Notes: generated by a model not told the origin, from the letters alone. Counted from the stretch's first letter, positions 1 through 14,000 are shown. The stretch is DNA of 64,000 nucleotides from Micropterix aruncella (GCA_944548615.1 OX155957.1:9213597-9277596), one strand, 5' to 3'. Numbers and translations: made by a program.

Positions 1-530
1 TGGCCCACATAGGCTCATAAGAGCGACCCGTAGTTGAGGGGTTAACCAGGTCGATGTCTTCACAAATTAGGGACTCAACCGAAGTCTGCACTGCGTTTAT
101 GGAGGATGTTTTGATCAGATATGGAGTTTGCCCATTTCAACATCAGGTAGAGGCCGCGCAAGCGACCTCGAATCTATCACCAGACTAGAGGATGGAGGAA
201 TCTGTTCAAATCTAGTAGTAAGGGACTCGCTGGGTCCTCTTCCCAGTGCTTCGCGGCAAGGTGTTGGACTCTTATGGGCTTGTTGGCATAATTAGGGTAT
301 GGTTTTTGTCCGCTAAGCCTTTCCTTGCTCGCTCCATGGGAGACAGAACAACCTGATGCTGATAAAATTCATTCCCTAGGGTGACGGATTGGCCCATTGC
401 GGCAGACACCCCTCGTGTGCCTATTTCACAACAGAGATTATGCTTTTCCCATTTTAGGTCAGATGACTTTAAAATTTCAAGATATTTTTGTTTATTCACC
501 GGTTTGAGTTAAACATTTAAATGGTGCAAC
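1..530. repeat. diverged copy of the 579/662-bp retroposon family
   Basis: Shares with 57743-58321 and 60762-61423 the string gcgcaagcgacctcga (150-170), the tccc-agtg block and gggagacagaac (336-350). Too diverged to define ends; also contains gttgaggggttaa at 36-46, the end of a TTAA-type MITE. Confidence 0.5.
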
Positions 531-786
531 CTTGGATTATTCCTTTCTATGTGAAGCGCGGGACGCTTGCCCTTATTAAGGGTGATGAGCCACTTCTTCG
601 ACTGCTCAAAGATTCGGGATAGGTCGTTGTCTATCTGACCAGGTTTGATGTGAGGGTCTGCAAATTTTTTTCATATCATCAGAATAGAAACTCGGAGTAG
701 AGTAAATTGCAGGGTAAAGATCAGAGATAAATAGTATGGGAGTCTTGTGATATTCACCTTAGACAAGTCTTTCAGTGGAAAGACAG

Positions 787-1029
787 TTAACCCCTCAAAT
801 GAATGGCGATTAGCTCGGGTTGCCTACGGCAAAATGTATATAAATTTATATTTACATTTACATTTACATAGAGCGGGGTTTACTATAGAGCTATAGCATT
901 ACTATAGAGCGGATTACTATAAAGCGGCGCACATTTACATTTATATTTATATTTATATAAATTTATATACATTTTGTATACATTTTGCCAAGGCATCCCT
1001 TAAGGGACGCCTCACATTTGAGGGGTTAA
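787..1029. mobile_element. piggyBac-like MITE, TTAA-flanked
   Basis: Begins TTAACCCCTCAAATG and ends CATTTGAGGGGTTAA, about 243 bases, with inner inverted repeats around tataaatttatat. Joining its flanks gives aaagacag-TTAA-ggactgtcg, which is the uninterrupted sequence of the neighbouring 58-bp repeat. So it is an insertion with a TTAA target duplication. Confidence 0.8.
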
Positions 1030-1607
1030 GGACTGTCGTCGATTTTAAACATATTTTTTAACAGTCAGCTGAACCAAAGACAGTTAAGGACTGTCGTCGA
1101 TTTTAAATATAGTTTTTAACATTCAGCTGAACCAAAGACAGTTGAGGACTGTCGCCGATTTTAACCCTTCGAGCCCCGCGACTTCGATATCAAAGTCAAC
1201 TGAACGCGTCCAGGAAAAGTGATTTGATTGGGTTTTTCGTGTCATTCCATATGCAGTTGTATTTTATTTAAATGCACGATGATATTTGTATCATTGTGCA
1301 TTTAAATAAAATACAACTACATATGGAATGACACAAATAACCCAATCAAATCACTTTTGCTGGACGCGTTCAGTTGACTTCGATATCGAAGTCGCGGGGC
1401 TTGAAGGGTTAAACATACGTTTTCAGCTGAACCAAAGACGGTTTAGAACTGTCGTCGATTTTAAACATAGGTTTCAACATTCAGATGAACCAAAGTACGT
1501 TTAGAACTGTTGTCGATTTTGAACATAGTTTTTAACACTCAGCTGAACCAAACACAGTTTAGAACTGTCGCCGATTTTAAACATAGTTTTTAACATTCAG
1601 CTGAACC
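1030..1607 (+). repeat. 58-bp minisatellite, about 6 units
   Basis: The ..actgtcgtcgattttaaa.. unit recurs with actg at 1090, 1148, 1448, 1506 and 1564 (period 58). One unit is interrupted by the palindromic MITE at 1161-1412. Each unit contains TTAA sites. Confidence 0.88.
1161..1412. mobile_element. near-perfect palindromic TTAA MITE
   Basis: TTAACCCTTCGAGCCCCGCG at the left is mirrored by cgcggggcttgaagggttaa at the right; the arms of about 120 bases pair almost completely around a small loop near 1285. Removing it with one TTAA restores the minisatellite unit cgattTTAAacata. Confidence 0.88.
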
Positions 1608-1648
1608 TTGTGGCCTTGTTTTCACCCGTGTCGTTTTATGGTTTGCAG

Positions 1649-2042
1649 GATTTCTCTCCGATACGTGTAATGACACACTTATCGATCTATCGCGACTATC
1701 TATATCGGCGACAAACGTTCCCGACGATCCGTTGATCGATCGGAAACTCGATGAGACGGTCCGCAGTCGTCCTACAGCCGCCGATGCGGTGCTGAGACGC
1801 TGCAAGCAGCCGTTTCCGCTGCCCTTCGATGAGTGCTTCCCGGAGGCTGCGCTCAAGCACTGCCGCAAGATAGGTGAGGGCGTTTATGGAGAGGTTTTCA
1901 TGTACCGGCCCCCACCCGATGCCAATGGAGCTTTGACGCCGGCGCGCGTAATGAAAGTCATCCCTGTCGAGGGCGAACTCATCATCAATGGTGAACACCA
2001 GAAGAAGTTCGACGAGATCATCTCCGAGATTGTTATTGCTAT
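1649..2042 (+). CDS. Haspin: haspin exon (glycine loop, beta-3 Lys, alpha-C)
   Basis: The acceptor is tttgcag before 1649 and the donor is GTGAGT at 2043. The exon carries IGEGVYGEV, the VMKV lysine and the EIISEIVIA helix. It starts with two bases of a split codon and ends with AT, which joins the G at 4725 to make Met. The reading frame is open across the acceptor with no in-frame ATG that is a convincing start. Confidence 0.9.
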
Positions 2043-5000
2043 GTGAGTATTTATTATTAAAATTAACTATTTTCAACCCAATGCTAATCAATGTAGATTA
2101 CTACACGCAAGGTGTGGTATCGACCACGTCGCTACAGTGTATCGAGAACAGTAAGCGCTCGCTGGGTGGCAAGGAGCTGCAGGGTTAGAGTGCGAGTTAA
2201 GTGAGCAGAGGGATGCGTTGCGGCAAACGCCTGTAGTTGTTGTTACGAGCGGTTAGGTGGTGTGAAATGTCTCAAACGTTTGAATATCTGCATCGGCACA
2301 GTCGCCGCGGACGACGCTTGTGGAACAATGTCTAGTAATCGTATTACGATTTGTGGTAGCCTTTAGGACTCGTGACGTCGCTCACTTCGATTTCAATTTT
2401 GTTCTAAGAGAAGCTACTGTCTGTGTATATTGTGACGTTGCAGTGGGTTTTTTAGAGAGAGTCGGAAGCAGCGGGCGCTAACTATTAATGTCCACAAAAC
2501 GCATTAGAAAACGCATCAAATATACCTAAAACGAAATGTTCACAAAGATTTTATTACGTACCTACACAGAAAAGAACCTTTAAACTTTTAATGACTAATA
2601 TAGTTGTTATCTGATGACTGATATAGCTGCTATAGGTTGTTATATACTAGTGCTTATGATAAACTAATAAATACTAAGTGAAAGATCATGAAAAAGATAT
2701 TATTACGTGTACTTAAAAAATGCTAACTAACTCAATGATTCACAACTTCTGTGCCAGAGTACCCTGGGGTGCTGCATACTCAGGCCAAGGTGCTGCAAAA
2801 AGTTGAGATTGGAAGATTAATTTCAACTAAGCAAACTTACCTATTTAACTGAAATATTGAATTTTAGTATTTGATTAAATTCCATTTCAGCACTGCAGAA
2901 GAAACACACATGGTATGTGTTCGTTTAGTAAAATAATATCAGGTCTGGCATCAAAATCATGAACACATAAAAAGTGTAAAATTTTGCGCTAGGTGGTAAA
3001 GCGTTCATCCCAATTTTTTCCTGCACCAAAGTTCCTCAAAAAAGATCTAGTTTAGCGCTAAGTTGGAAACACTGCTTGGTAAGTTTTGCAGCGGAAGAGG
3101 CCACCTAGTTGAAGTTTTACTTATTTGTCGTTATTGGTACCGTTTTTTGATTTTTTTAAACTTTAAATATCTCTTCTGTCTCTAAAATGTCTACTTGGGC
3201 AGACAGAAAATGTTGGATTAAATAAAAAAAAAATGCTTTATGCGATTGATCACTGTTTCCTCCACTGTAATAACAATATTTTAACACATTATGGTTGGGA
3301 CCTTTATGTTATAATAATCTCATTTGGAGTTCACAGTCCATTGCAGTACATCCGATGATGATTTATTGAAAGACAACAATGGAAAATAAACACCGGCAAT
3401 AAACCCAAAAGATACTTCAGATATAATATGGAAACATCAAGCATTCTATTGACTTTTACCAGCAGAATTATTCTTTTACTATTTATCCTGATAAGAATTC
3501 GGTCACTGCAGCTTATCTTTATTGTATGGAAATCAATTTTCATTCATGTTTATTTATTTATTTATTTAAAAAGTTTATTATATTTTTTATATTTACATAA
3601 AATAAGTTGCTCTTTTTCTTACACCTAATTAAAAATCACAAAAGGCAATTATTTGTCAGGATTATATCACCTTACTAGGTATCGACCCCCGATACATCTG
3701 TGCTGGGTTGATGGATATAATATGCTGTGGTATTTGCTGAGTATGTGCGCCTCGCCTGATAAGGGACATCAGGCATGTGTCATAAGAACCAATACACAAT
3801 ATATAATAATATAATGTGTTAACATATAATATAATGTATAATATATATACAGTGTGTCGGAGACCTGAGGGCATTTTTCACAGTACAGTTTATATGTATG
3901 GCATAGAATACGGGTATGGTTTTATTTTGTAATTTTGAGACATCACCCAAATTATTGGTTTGTTCGTGTAAAGCAGTCTTATAATTCAACCATTGACCTA
4001 TCGCGCGCTAGTAGTAGAACCTTGTCTGATCATATTTTCATCACTTACTAAAAGTTTCAGCTGCACAATTATTATAGAAGTGCTTTATAAACGCTGCTTA
4101 AAAATGTTAACCGCGAACTATTTAGGGCTGACACTCAGCTATCGCGCGACGCGGGCGGTTCGCTTGTCAGCGAATTTCCTACTGACCTAATATTCGATTA
4201 CTAAAAAATAACTGATCAGCCCACGTCCCCCCCTAACGCAGCGTTCGCCCAGGCAGGTTGTAACGAGTGGTTGACCTTGTCCGACCGCGGTCGGATTGCA
4301 GTAAATAGAAGCGGGGTTATTAAACTCTCTTCAGTAATAAATAGTAATCATAATGCACAAAGAAAATTGCTCAAGTCTGCCTTAGAACAGGCTCAGGCCT
4401 AGTTAGGCGACTTTCGGTCATAACCTTGTCTCAGTCACAATAAGAATCAGTTTTCTGCTATTGCCTCATTTACATACAGTGTGACATGGTAAAATGTACT
4501 AATTAAATTTTGTAATACCTACTATAAAAATAAAAATAAATAAATAAATACAAGTTTACTCAACGAATTATGGATATTTAAATGTAAATACAAATTTACT
4601 GAAAATTTCAGGATTTTTGGCGTAACCGGTCGTAACAAACGTTGGATGACAAAAATGGCTGACATAATAACATAATATATCGTATAATTAAATAACAATA
4701 TTTCTTATATTTTGATTTCTCCAGGGAATTGAGCTCTCTGCGCTCTCCGAAATGTTCAAGCTTTAACCGCAGAGACTCGCCGATCGACTCGGACGACGTG
4801 GCCAGCCTGAAGAAGGACTGTTTGATTCCTCTGGAGAACTGCACGGACAGTTTCAACCGCGTAGAGTGCGTGCGATGCGTGCGCGGCGCCTACCCCGCCC
4901 GCCTGCTGGATCTGTGGGAGCTCTACGACGAGACCAAGGGCTCGGAGAACGACAGTCCCTCCTGCTTTGGCGAGGAACAGCTCTACGTAGTTCTGGAACT

Positions 5001-8000
5001 GGAAAACGGCGGCGACGACCTCGAGGCGTTTGTCTTTAACAACGCCGAACAGGCCTGTTCCGTTTTTCACCAGGTGGGTCTCGCTACGATAACCGATAAC
5101 TGTGATACCTGATACCTGATAACCGATAACCCTGATAATGAATTGTGAAAGAAACATTTTCTCGTGTAATAACTGTAGTCAATTTTGATTTTAGTTTAGT
5201 GCAGAATTTTAAAGCTGTATCGTTAAGTATTTCGGGCGCTAATGCACCAGAAGTATTACTATACTGGTATCCTATTACACTGTTAGTATAGTTATTTGAC
5301 TTAAAATACGGGTCCTCTGAGTCCCCAGCTCACCAAAATCGGTCTAATAGGTCTATTCAGTCTGGACACGGCTCAATGGCTTAGTGATTAGGTGGACTGG
5401 TCTTACATTGGTTCTGTGGGAAGGTAAGGTAAGGTTCGGGGTCGATTCCCGGCTGGGTCACCATTTTTCATTGGGATAAAATTAACGGAATTGCATTTCA
5501 AATCTATCGCTCCAATGCAATAACAAGACACACACATATTACACACACGCATACATTTAAACAATTCATAGCAGGGTTGGCTGTATGATAATAAACCACA
5601 ATTTAAATTTAATATACTAGATATCAAAACTGATCTGAGTAAGTCGTGCTCGGTGCACTTTTTTGCAAACTATACCGTAGAGTGAGCCGGGGCCAGGAGG
5701 TTACCAAACATATGAGGTTAAAAAACTATACACTAGGGATAGTCGACAACCTCGTTTGCAGAGGCCCCGGAACAGGAGATGGGTCAGCTGAGCATGTAAT
5801 ATGTACATGCCCAGCTTTGACTGTAAGAGAGAAATTAATATGGGACACCAATGGCTTAGATGTGGCAAGCGGCCAACAGATATAAGCGGGGGTAAACCAC
5901 GATCGCAACCCTAAAAGCAAGACCGAGTGCTTCCCATTTCATCATCTGAATAATGTTTGTTGTTAAATTGTGCTTGTTATTATAAATTATGTTTTTTTTA
6001 TTATGTTAAGTTTTGTTAGCATGCGTCGCTCGTAGAAGTTGTTTGCACCATTCGTTGTTTCCACTTCGATGGATGGGTGATTTTTGGTTCACGTTGATGT
6101 ATAAAATTCGTGACTAGATCTCACTCATCCATTGCGGGCGAAATCACTCCATTCATCGTCGCCAGCTTCCGATTTTGTTGGTATGATTGTTTTTTTTTGT
6201 TTTGTTTTTATTTTTAATTGTTAGTTTTCATTTCTTGAACAACTTCGATATATTTGAAATGTTTGATTTTCAGGTTGCAATTGCATTGGCCATCGCAGAA
6301 CAAGTTTACCAGTTTGAACATCGCGATCTTCATTGGGGTAATATTCTCATCTGCCCCACCGATAAAAAGGTTCGTTGGAATATTATAACGTTAGTCGGAT
6401 GTTTTCCTGAAGCCCATGGTTGCATTTAATGGTGACATTCTCATTTTCAGCGCTCGATAGCTCAATTCCTATGAGGCAGTCAACTCGAAAGCAATCAAAA
6501 AGTTTTAACGATTGGGCAACACCGGGAATTAAGATATCCAGAGCGCGGATGTTTCATTTAAATGAAATTCAAAAAGAAACAAATGACAGCTTTGTCCTTG
6601 ATTACAGTAGAACTCCAATTATCCGAACTCCGACTATCCGAATCGCCGATTATCCGAATCACTTTCAGAAAAAAAATTGTCCAAAAAAAGTCTTTTTTTA
6701 ACAATTTTATTTACTTTTTGTTCTATTCATAAACACTTATTAATGACTTTACTAAGATTAGAAATATTGGTTTTAGTAATATATTTACTGTTAAGTGCGC
6801 TATTATTCTTCCCCCCGCGAAGCCAGTGTGTGACCACTTGCAACTGCTCACCGTCAAGCGAATGCGTGACCTGGCTGCCCGAAAACGGATGAAGACCGCA
6901 AAACAGCTTACATTGACGGAGATGTTTGAAAAACAATGATTTTTATTTCTAAACTTGTACATAAGTACATTTTATTTATATTTAAAACATGCGAAAATAT
7001 CATGTTTCTTTCATTTAATTCAATAAAAAAATAGTGCAATATCAAAACGTAGCTTTTTTTCTCTCCAATGGCAATTTTTTTAAAAAAACTCCGATTATCC
7101 GAATATTTGATTATCCGAATGGGTCCCGGTCCCCATTAATTCGGATAATTGGAGTTCTACTGTATATTAAATTCTATAAAAAAACATACAAAAAAATTGT
7201 TTGGGTTGCCAAGCAAAAATACTTAAAAAATAGTATTGATAATTCTAATAACAAAATTAGGGCAGCCTGGAATATCATCAAGAAAGAATGTGGCCGCAGT
7301 ATGCCAGTAAATAACGGATTGCATCTCACAGTAGATGGTGAGCATATAGACGATGCGGGAACAGTCGCAGAACACTTTAATGATTATTTTGTTAATGTAC
7401 CTAGAAATTTAAGTAATTTAATTACAGCACACTGCACAGCTTCAAGCTTACTTTATAGCTACTGCAATAGAAACCCAATATCATTAGGGTTTTCTCCTAC
7501 CACTTCCGAGGAAATAGTCAAAGTTGCCAAAGATATAAAATGTAAAAATTCAACTGATCTGTGGAATATCTCCACAAAAATCCTTAAGAGTTCTGTCACT
7601 AGCATCGCAGACGAATTGTCGGTTATTTTTAATCATTGTTTGGAATATGGATTCTTTCCCACGGAATTGAAACTGGCAAAAGTGATACCCATTTACAAAA
7701 AGGGATGTTGTGACAACATGACTAATTATCGCCCTATATCGCTTTTGCCAGTTTTTAGCAAGATTCTTGAAAAAATTATTCTCACGAGATTGACCAATTT
7801 CTTTTCAGAAAATAATATTCTCAGCATTAAGCAATTTGGTTTCCAAAAAAATCTTTCAACCCAAGATGCCATTGCTAATCTCATAAAGAAAACACTACTA
7901 AGCCTTGACAATAGCAAAAAAACAGTTGGCATTTTCTGTGATCTCTCTAAGGCTTTTGATTGTGTAGAACATTCAGTTCTACTAGAGAAACTAGAACACT

Positions 8001-11000
8001 ACGGGATTAGGAATAGGGAACTAGCGCTCATACAGTCCTACTTACAAGGTCGTACCCAGATTACGCAAGTGGGAAGTAGCAAAAGTACCCCACAAAGTAT
8101 CTCCAAAGGTGTCCCTCAAGGCTCTATACTTGGCCCCTTTCTTTTTCTTGTTTATATAAACGACATCCCTGATTGCATTAGGTCAGTGGATGATGAGATT
8201 ATCCTATTCGCCGATGACACATCCCTTCTTTTTAGCGATAAAAATAGAGACGAGCTTGAAATAAGGATTAATGAAACGATAAATAGACTTGCTGTCTGGT
8301 TCCAAGTTAATAAACTCTCGTTGAATGTTTCAAAATCTAAAACAGTGTGTTTTTCTTTACGGCCGTCCGACTCTAATAATATAGCCTTATTCTTTGGAAC
8401 AGACGAATTGGAAAATGTCTCTTCTACTAAATTTCTAGGTTTGCAGATCGACCAAAAATTGCAATGGTCCGATCACTTAGAAGAGCTTAGTAAAAAGCTG
8501 TGTAGGGCTGTTTACGCAATAAAAAAGATTAGAAATTTATGCGGCTTTGAGGCTGCTAAATCTGTATATTTTGCTTATTTTCATTCTTTGATGACATATG
8601 GTCTAATGTTTTGGGGAATGGCAGCAAATTCGAAGAGGATTCTTATCCTTCAGAAAAGGGCTTTACGCAGTCTTTACAGAGCTTCTCCAAGAACTTCGTG
8701 TAAGCCGTTTTTCATCAAGTCAGGAATCATGACGATGTACTCGTGCTATATCCAACAAAATATTATGTTCGCTCGTAAGCACATATCGGATGTCCCGGCG
8801 AATAGCGATTTCCATCAACACAATACAAGAAATAAATTTGATCTACATCTAAATCGGCACAGGCTTAGTAAAGTGCGCAACAGTTTCCTTCATCAAAGCC
8901 TGTGTTATTATAACAAGGTCCCAACACATATCAGAAGTCTTGGAGAGAACCAATTTAAAAAAGTCTTATTTAATGGCCTAGTCAAGAATCCTGTATATGA
9001 CTTAAGAGATTTGGATAATGCTGAATTCTTATTCCAGAGCATCCTAATGTAAAATAACGGATAATTCATGATAATCAACTTTGCCAAAGAACGTAATTTT
9101 TATTTTAATTTTTATCGACGACGGCTGTATTGCTAGATTTGACAATTAACTTAAATTTAGATAATTTTAATATACCCTCATCTATTTTCTTGACCATCAT
9201 ATTATTGCCTTGATAATTATGACTACAGACATTGAGCTCTTTTTTTGATCAGCAATTCTGATTATTAGATTATTTTCTATTTATCAATGGTTTTCAAACC
9301 AATTATAATTTACTAAAATTAATTTATATTGCCACAACTATATAATGATAGTTAATATTCTTTAATTAATTACATTATTTAAAATTTTAGAGACAAAGAC
9401 GCATCCAAGTGTAGGAAAGCCTACCTACTGGAGCAGAAATAAATTGAAATTGAAATTGAAATTCTAATGCCCATTCTTCCTCGAATTTTGCAGCATTGCT
9501 ATACAGAGTGCCCCATTTTGTTTTTTAGACACTTTTTATTTGTCAATTTAACAGATATATTCAATTGAAAGAACTCTAACAATTAAGTTGTACAACTTGC
9601 GCATAACCCGAATATTATTGAAGTGTTTGGATTGCCGTATCACAAACCCTAGAAGCTTGAAAGAAGTTATAAATAATGTGTGCTCCTTAAAGTTAAACTG
9701 GGGGTCGAAAAAACCAGCGATGGAGTAATCATTCATCAGATGAGCAGGCGATACAACAAGTATGTCATCACTGAACATTTGTTAATATTGAAGTGAAGGT
9801 TACGAGTATGACTCCATGCATAAACCGCATCATTATCACGCTGGAGAAGCTCGCAGACCTCAGCACTTCCAGTAGATAAAAATAATTTGCCGGATCAGCA
9901 AACATTAGAGAAGTGCTGGCGAGAGAGAACTTTAGGGTTAAAACTAGTTCTAACGACTGTCAGTTGCAAATGAGTTTCTCAATTGAAACAGCGATTCGGA
10001 AAATGTTTTCCTTCACATGTGCAATGTGAGATGAGACATGTATACATCGTATGACCCCAAGATTAAACATCAAAGCAGTGGCAAAGGTATGGAAATCGAA
10101 TGCCTCTTAAATGTAATCGAACGCCTCGTAATTTAATTAAGCTAATTGATTAATTGCCGCACTAAACCATGATCTATTTAAGAAATATGTGATGCCATCC
10201 TTTAGTAAAAGCGTGGACTCGTTCGTCTGCAGGACAACACACTAGTTCACAAGCCGCATACTGCAACCAGTGCAATGAAGGATCGGCCTTGTGTGTACGA
10301 GGCATTTCTTGCAGAAAGAGCCTAACATGAAAACTTTTTATTTGTCCAGACGGGAGAATACACTCTGGATGGTGTGGATTACTCGGTTCCGCTGGACGGT
10401 GTGAAGGCGACGATCATTGACTACACTCTCTCTCGTTTGACTCTGCCTGCCGTCGGTCCGAATGCCATCCAGACCACTCTCTTTAACGACCTTTCTGCTG
10501 ATGACGAGCTCTTCGGAGCTGTCGGCGACTACCAGTTTGAAATCTACCGATTGATGAAAAAGAAGAATAAGTGAGTATTTTACCTTTTTTTTGTAACATA
10601 AGATCCATATATATGATCTATACAAAGAATTTCTGGATGGTGCAAGACAGACAAAAGCTTTGTAATTTATAATCTTTACAAAGCTTTTCCTGGCGCAAGA
10701 CCGACAAAAGTATTCAAAGCTAACGGCCAACCCCCAGTAATGGAGAGGCACTTCGAGAAGAAGAAGAACTAATTCGCTGGAGCTATTCAGAGGATAGTTC
10801 ATATCCACTTTGTAGCAATACCTATCTAACTGCATGCCTTAGATCAAGACCAGTATCCTTACCGCCGTAACAAAGGCCTTGCTGTTATTTGCGAGGTAAT
10901 TACCCTCTCAGTGGCCGACAGTACGACAGGGTCGACAGTCGCCGACAGGGTCTGACAGTACGATCCAAACCCCCAATACAGTTTATGCACGGGATGGCTC

Positions 11001-14000
11001 TAAAGGCAAAAAAAACCATTTTATAATAAAAAAAATGTCTAGACTAGATTCTGTAGGTCTATTCGGTCTAAGCAGCATTATTTCCCTGAGTCGAAGGCAC
11101 AGCCCTCCTTCCAGATATAACTTTTTACTCCCTATCTCGAAAGATGGCTCTAACAAATATCTCCAAAGACGAGTACAAACTAATTAATACCATGATCTCG
11201 CAAAGCCATCACCTCCAACGGCTTCACTTCACTGTTCACCCTCACAAGGTGTAAATCGGTACTCGTGACTTGCCAACCGAATCTCTGTTTCAACTCTTTA
11301 AAGATTGCGATCTACGAAAATAATGTACCCCTTGTAAAACCATATCCGGGTATCTTTGTATACTGTCTAAATCTTCTCAAGCAAGTCGTTATTTTTGAGA
11401 TATGGATCTCTTAAGAAATTCGTTAGCTTATCAGTTTTACAACAAAACACAGACCTATTATTCTTATTATTATTATGTATTCTGGACTAGCTCATTCCTC
11501 CAGATGTTCTAAATTTAATCATAAACATTATTAGCAGAATTTTAGGCCAAATTGAGTCTTTTTAAATTGATTGACAGCTTGCACTAATCACTTCAACTGG
11601 TAGTTTAATTCACGTGTCATGACTATTTTGCAGAAAGTTCTTAACCAGTTAAGTGCGTTCAACATGTGTATACTTATATAAAATCGAAGACTATCGCGGT
11701 TGTTTGACATTATAAATAGGATAGAAAACGAATTTACCGCGTGAAATTTGTAGGACCCGACGTTTCGGTGACGTTGCAGCCGCCGTTGTCTAGGGTAGAC
11801 AACGGCGGACCAGACAGTCTACCTTAGACAACGGCGGCTGCAACGTCACCGAAACGTCGGGTCCTACAAATTTCACGCGGTAAATTCGTTTTCTATCCTA
11901 TTTATGTGTATACTTGTCGATCCAATTCAAATCTTTATTTTGGTGCGGTTGACGTGTATACTTGTTATGTAAAATAAAAAAAATAGCATTCGATATAAAA
12001 ACAATATTTGAGTAAGATACTATTGCTGAACAAAATACTACTGCAGCGAAAGCGGCAGCAGCAGTAATATTTTACTCAAATATTGAGTTTTTATATCGAA
12101 TGGTATTTTCTTATTATCTTCTTTTGGAAAATACCCATGAGGATCTTTTAAAAATTGATTTCTTAGTTAACTGGTGCAGATTACATTTAAATTTTGAACA
12201 GTTGTTTTTTTTTATTTGACCTTAAAGATTTGTGTCAAAGTTGAATTTGTAAATATTTCTCTAGCCCAGGTACATCAATATAATTTGAGAGAAATTTATA
12301 TCTCAATCAGGTTCCCTCCTTGTCTTCTTTGTTTGAGAGTAGTCAGTCCATATTAGGTCATATTAGGGATTTCACCTCTGAATGAGAGATAATAAGCTGG
12401 AAATTCGTATACAACTTATTCAAGGTCAAAGGTCACAAAATCTGTTTTTTGCCATTATCTAGGTTTCTATAGCTCCAATGATGTTAACATCTATTATAAA
12501 AATTGTAGAGCATAAACTTTGCGACAAATTTTGCTCCCAACATATTGTCGCTCAACCGTTTTTGAGATACAGGGCGGAGAGCATGCAACGCTCAGCCATA
12601 CATACTGTAATGTAAGGTCACACAGTTGACCTTAAAGGGGTTATACGCAGTTGCACGACCAAAAAAAGTAGTTTTTTATGATTTTTTTTCTGAAGTGTTT
12701 TTTTACAAACACAAGAAGTATTAATAAATGCAGTGGTGACTTTAAAGTTTATTTTGACATTTGAAATTTTTAAAAATATGGATTTACACTGCTCCTGTAA
12801 AAGGTCTCCTGGAGGTCCTTCAAAAAAAGGTGTCTGGCGGTGAGCAAGATATCTCGGGTTTGGATTATATGAAATAAAAAAACAGAAGATTCTATTAGTT
12901 AAAAGATAAATCTAGGCATTGATCGAAGGAATAAACGAAATTTTGATTTTTGACAAAATGGCAGCTCCAAAAAAAAAAAAACGATTTTTGACCAAATGTT
13001 TTTTGATAAGTTTAAAAAAATAAAAATAATTATCGGAAATCTTATTCCTTCGTTGTGTTAAAATTTCAGACTGGTCGGTTATAGCTGTTTTAGAGAAATT
13101 GTGCTCACCGACTTTGAAAACACCGTTTTGAGAAAAACGAATTCAAAGTTTCAAAAGATTTTACATATTGTTATTTTTTTTTTTAACTTACATGGAGTCA
13201 TCTAAGCCAGGGCCATAATGTGAACCCTTTGCAACATCAGCAGCTTCTAATATTCCGAGTTGTTGTCTGCGAAACTTTCTTCTCGCGCATGCTCACATGC
13301 GCCCATAAGTCAGAGATCGTGACGCGCTCTGCATCCTCCTTTTCGACGTAGTTTTGGATTTAAAACAATTTTTCTCCTTTTTTATCTTGATTTTTGTATC
13401 TTATTAGATGCTCTTCATTTTCTACTACACTTGAGAGGCATTTTGAAATGCAAAACTCTGTCCTAATATTTGCGTCTGAATATTTGCCCGATGGATTTGA
13501 AATTTTCAGAGAATATACTCAAATATATCTAGATTCCAAAAATGCAATAAAAAATAAAACAATTATTTGAAATTTTCGCTTATATTGGAGCTATAGAAAC
13601 CTAGATAATCGCAAAATCTGTTTTTGTGTGACTTGACCTTGGATAACTTACGACGCAGATACGGGAATTTATGACACTTCTGAGACAACTTTTAGAAGGC
13701 CAATATAAAGGTGTATACGAGTTTTCGGCTTATCTCTTATTCCGAGATTGACCCCTTTTTTGGCTTAAGTGACTTTACTACAAGTAATTGCAAGCGATCT
13801 TCATAAGAGTATATAAATGTTTAAAATCTTCATTTCCTTAAGAGTTTATAAATGTGTCTATTACTAAATTAATGTTCTTTTCATTCTAGCAACGCATGGA
13901 AAAGTTTCGAACCCTACACAAATATATTATGGCTACACTACACTTTGGATAAAATGATAACGGCCCTCCGCTACCGACGAAAGGACACAAATATCCACAA

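Noticed and set aside
5368..5460. A tRNA gene
   Set aside because: The T-arm and B box look right, but the anticodon arm does not fold into 5 pairs and a 7-base loop, and the sequence continues into a SINE body shared with 31080 and 63850.
11676..11903. A functional hammerhead ribozyme in the fold-back element
   Set aside because: Only gaaacgtc resembles the 3' core; the CUGAUGA box is missing in all three copies.
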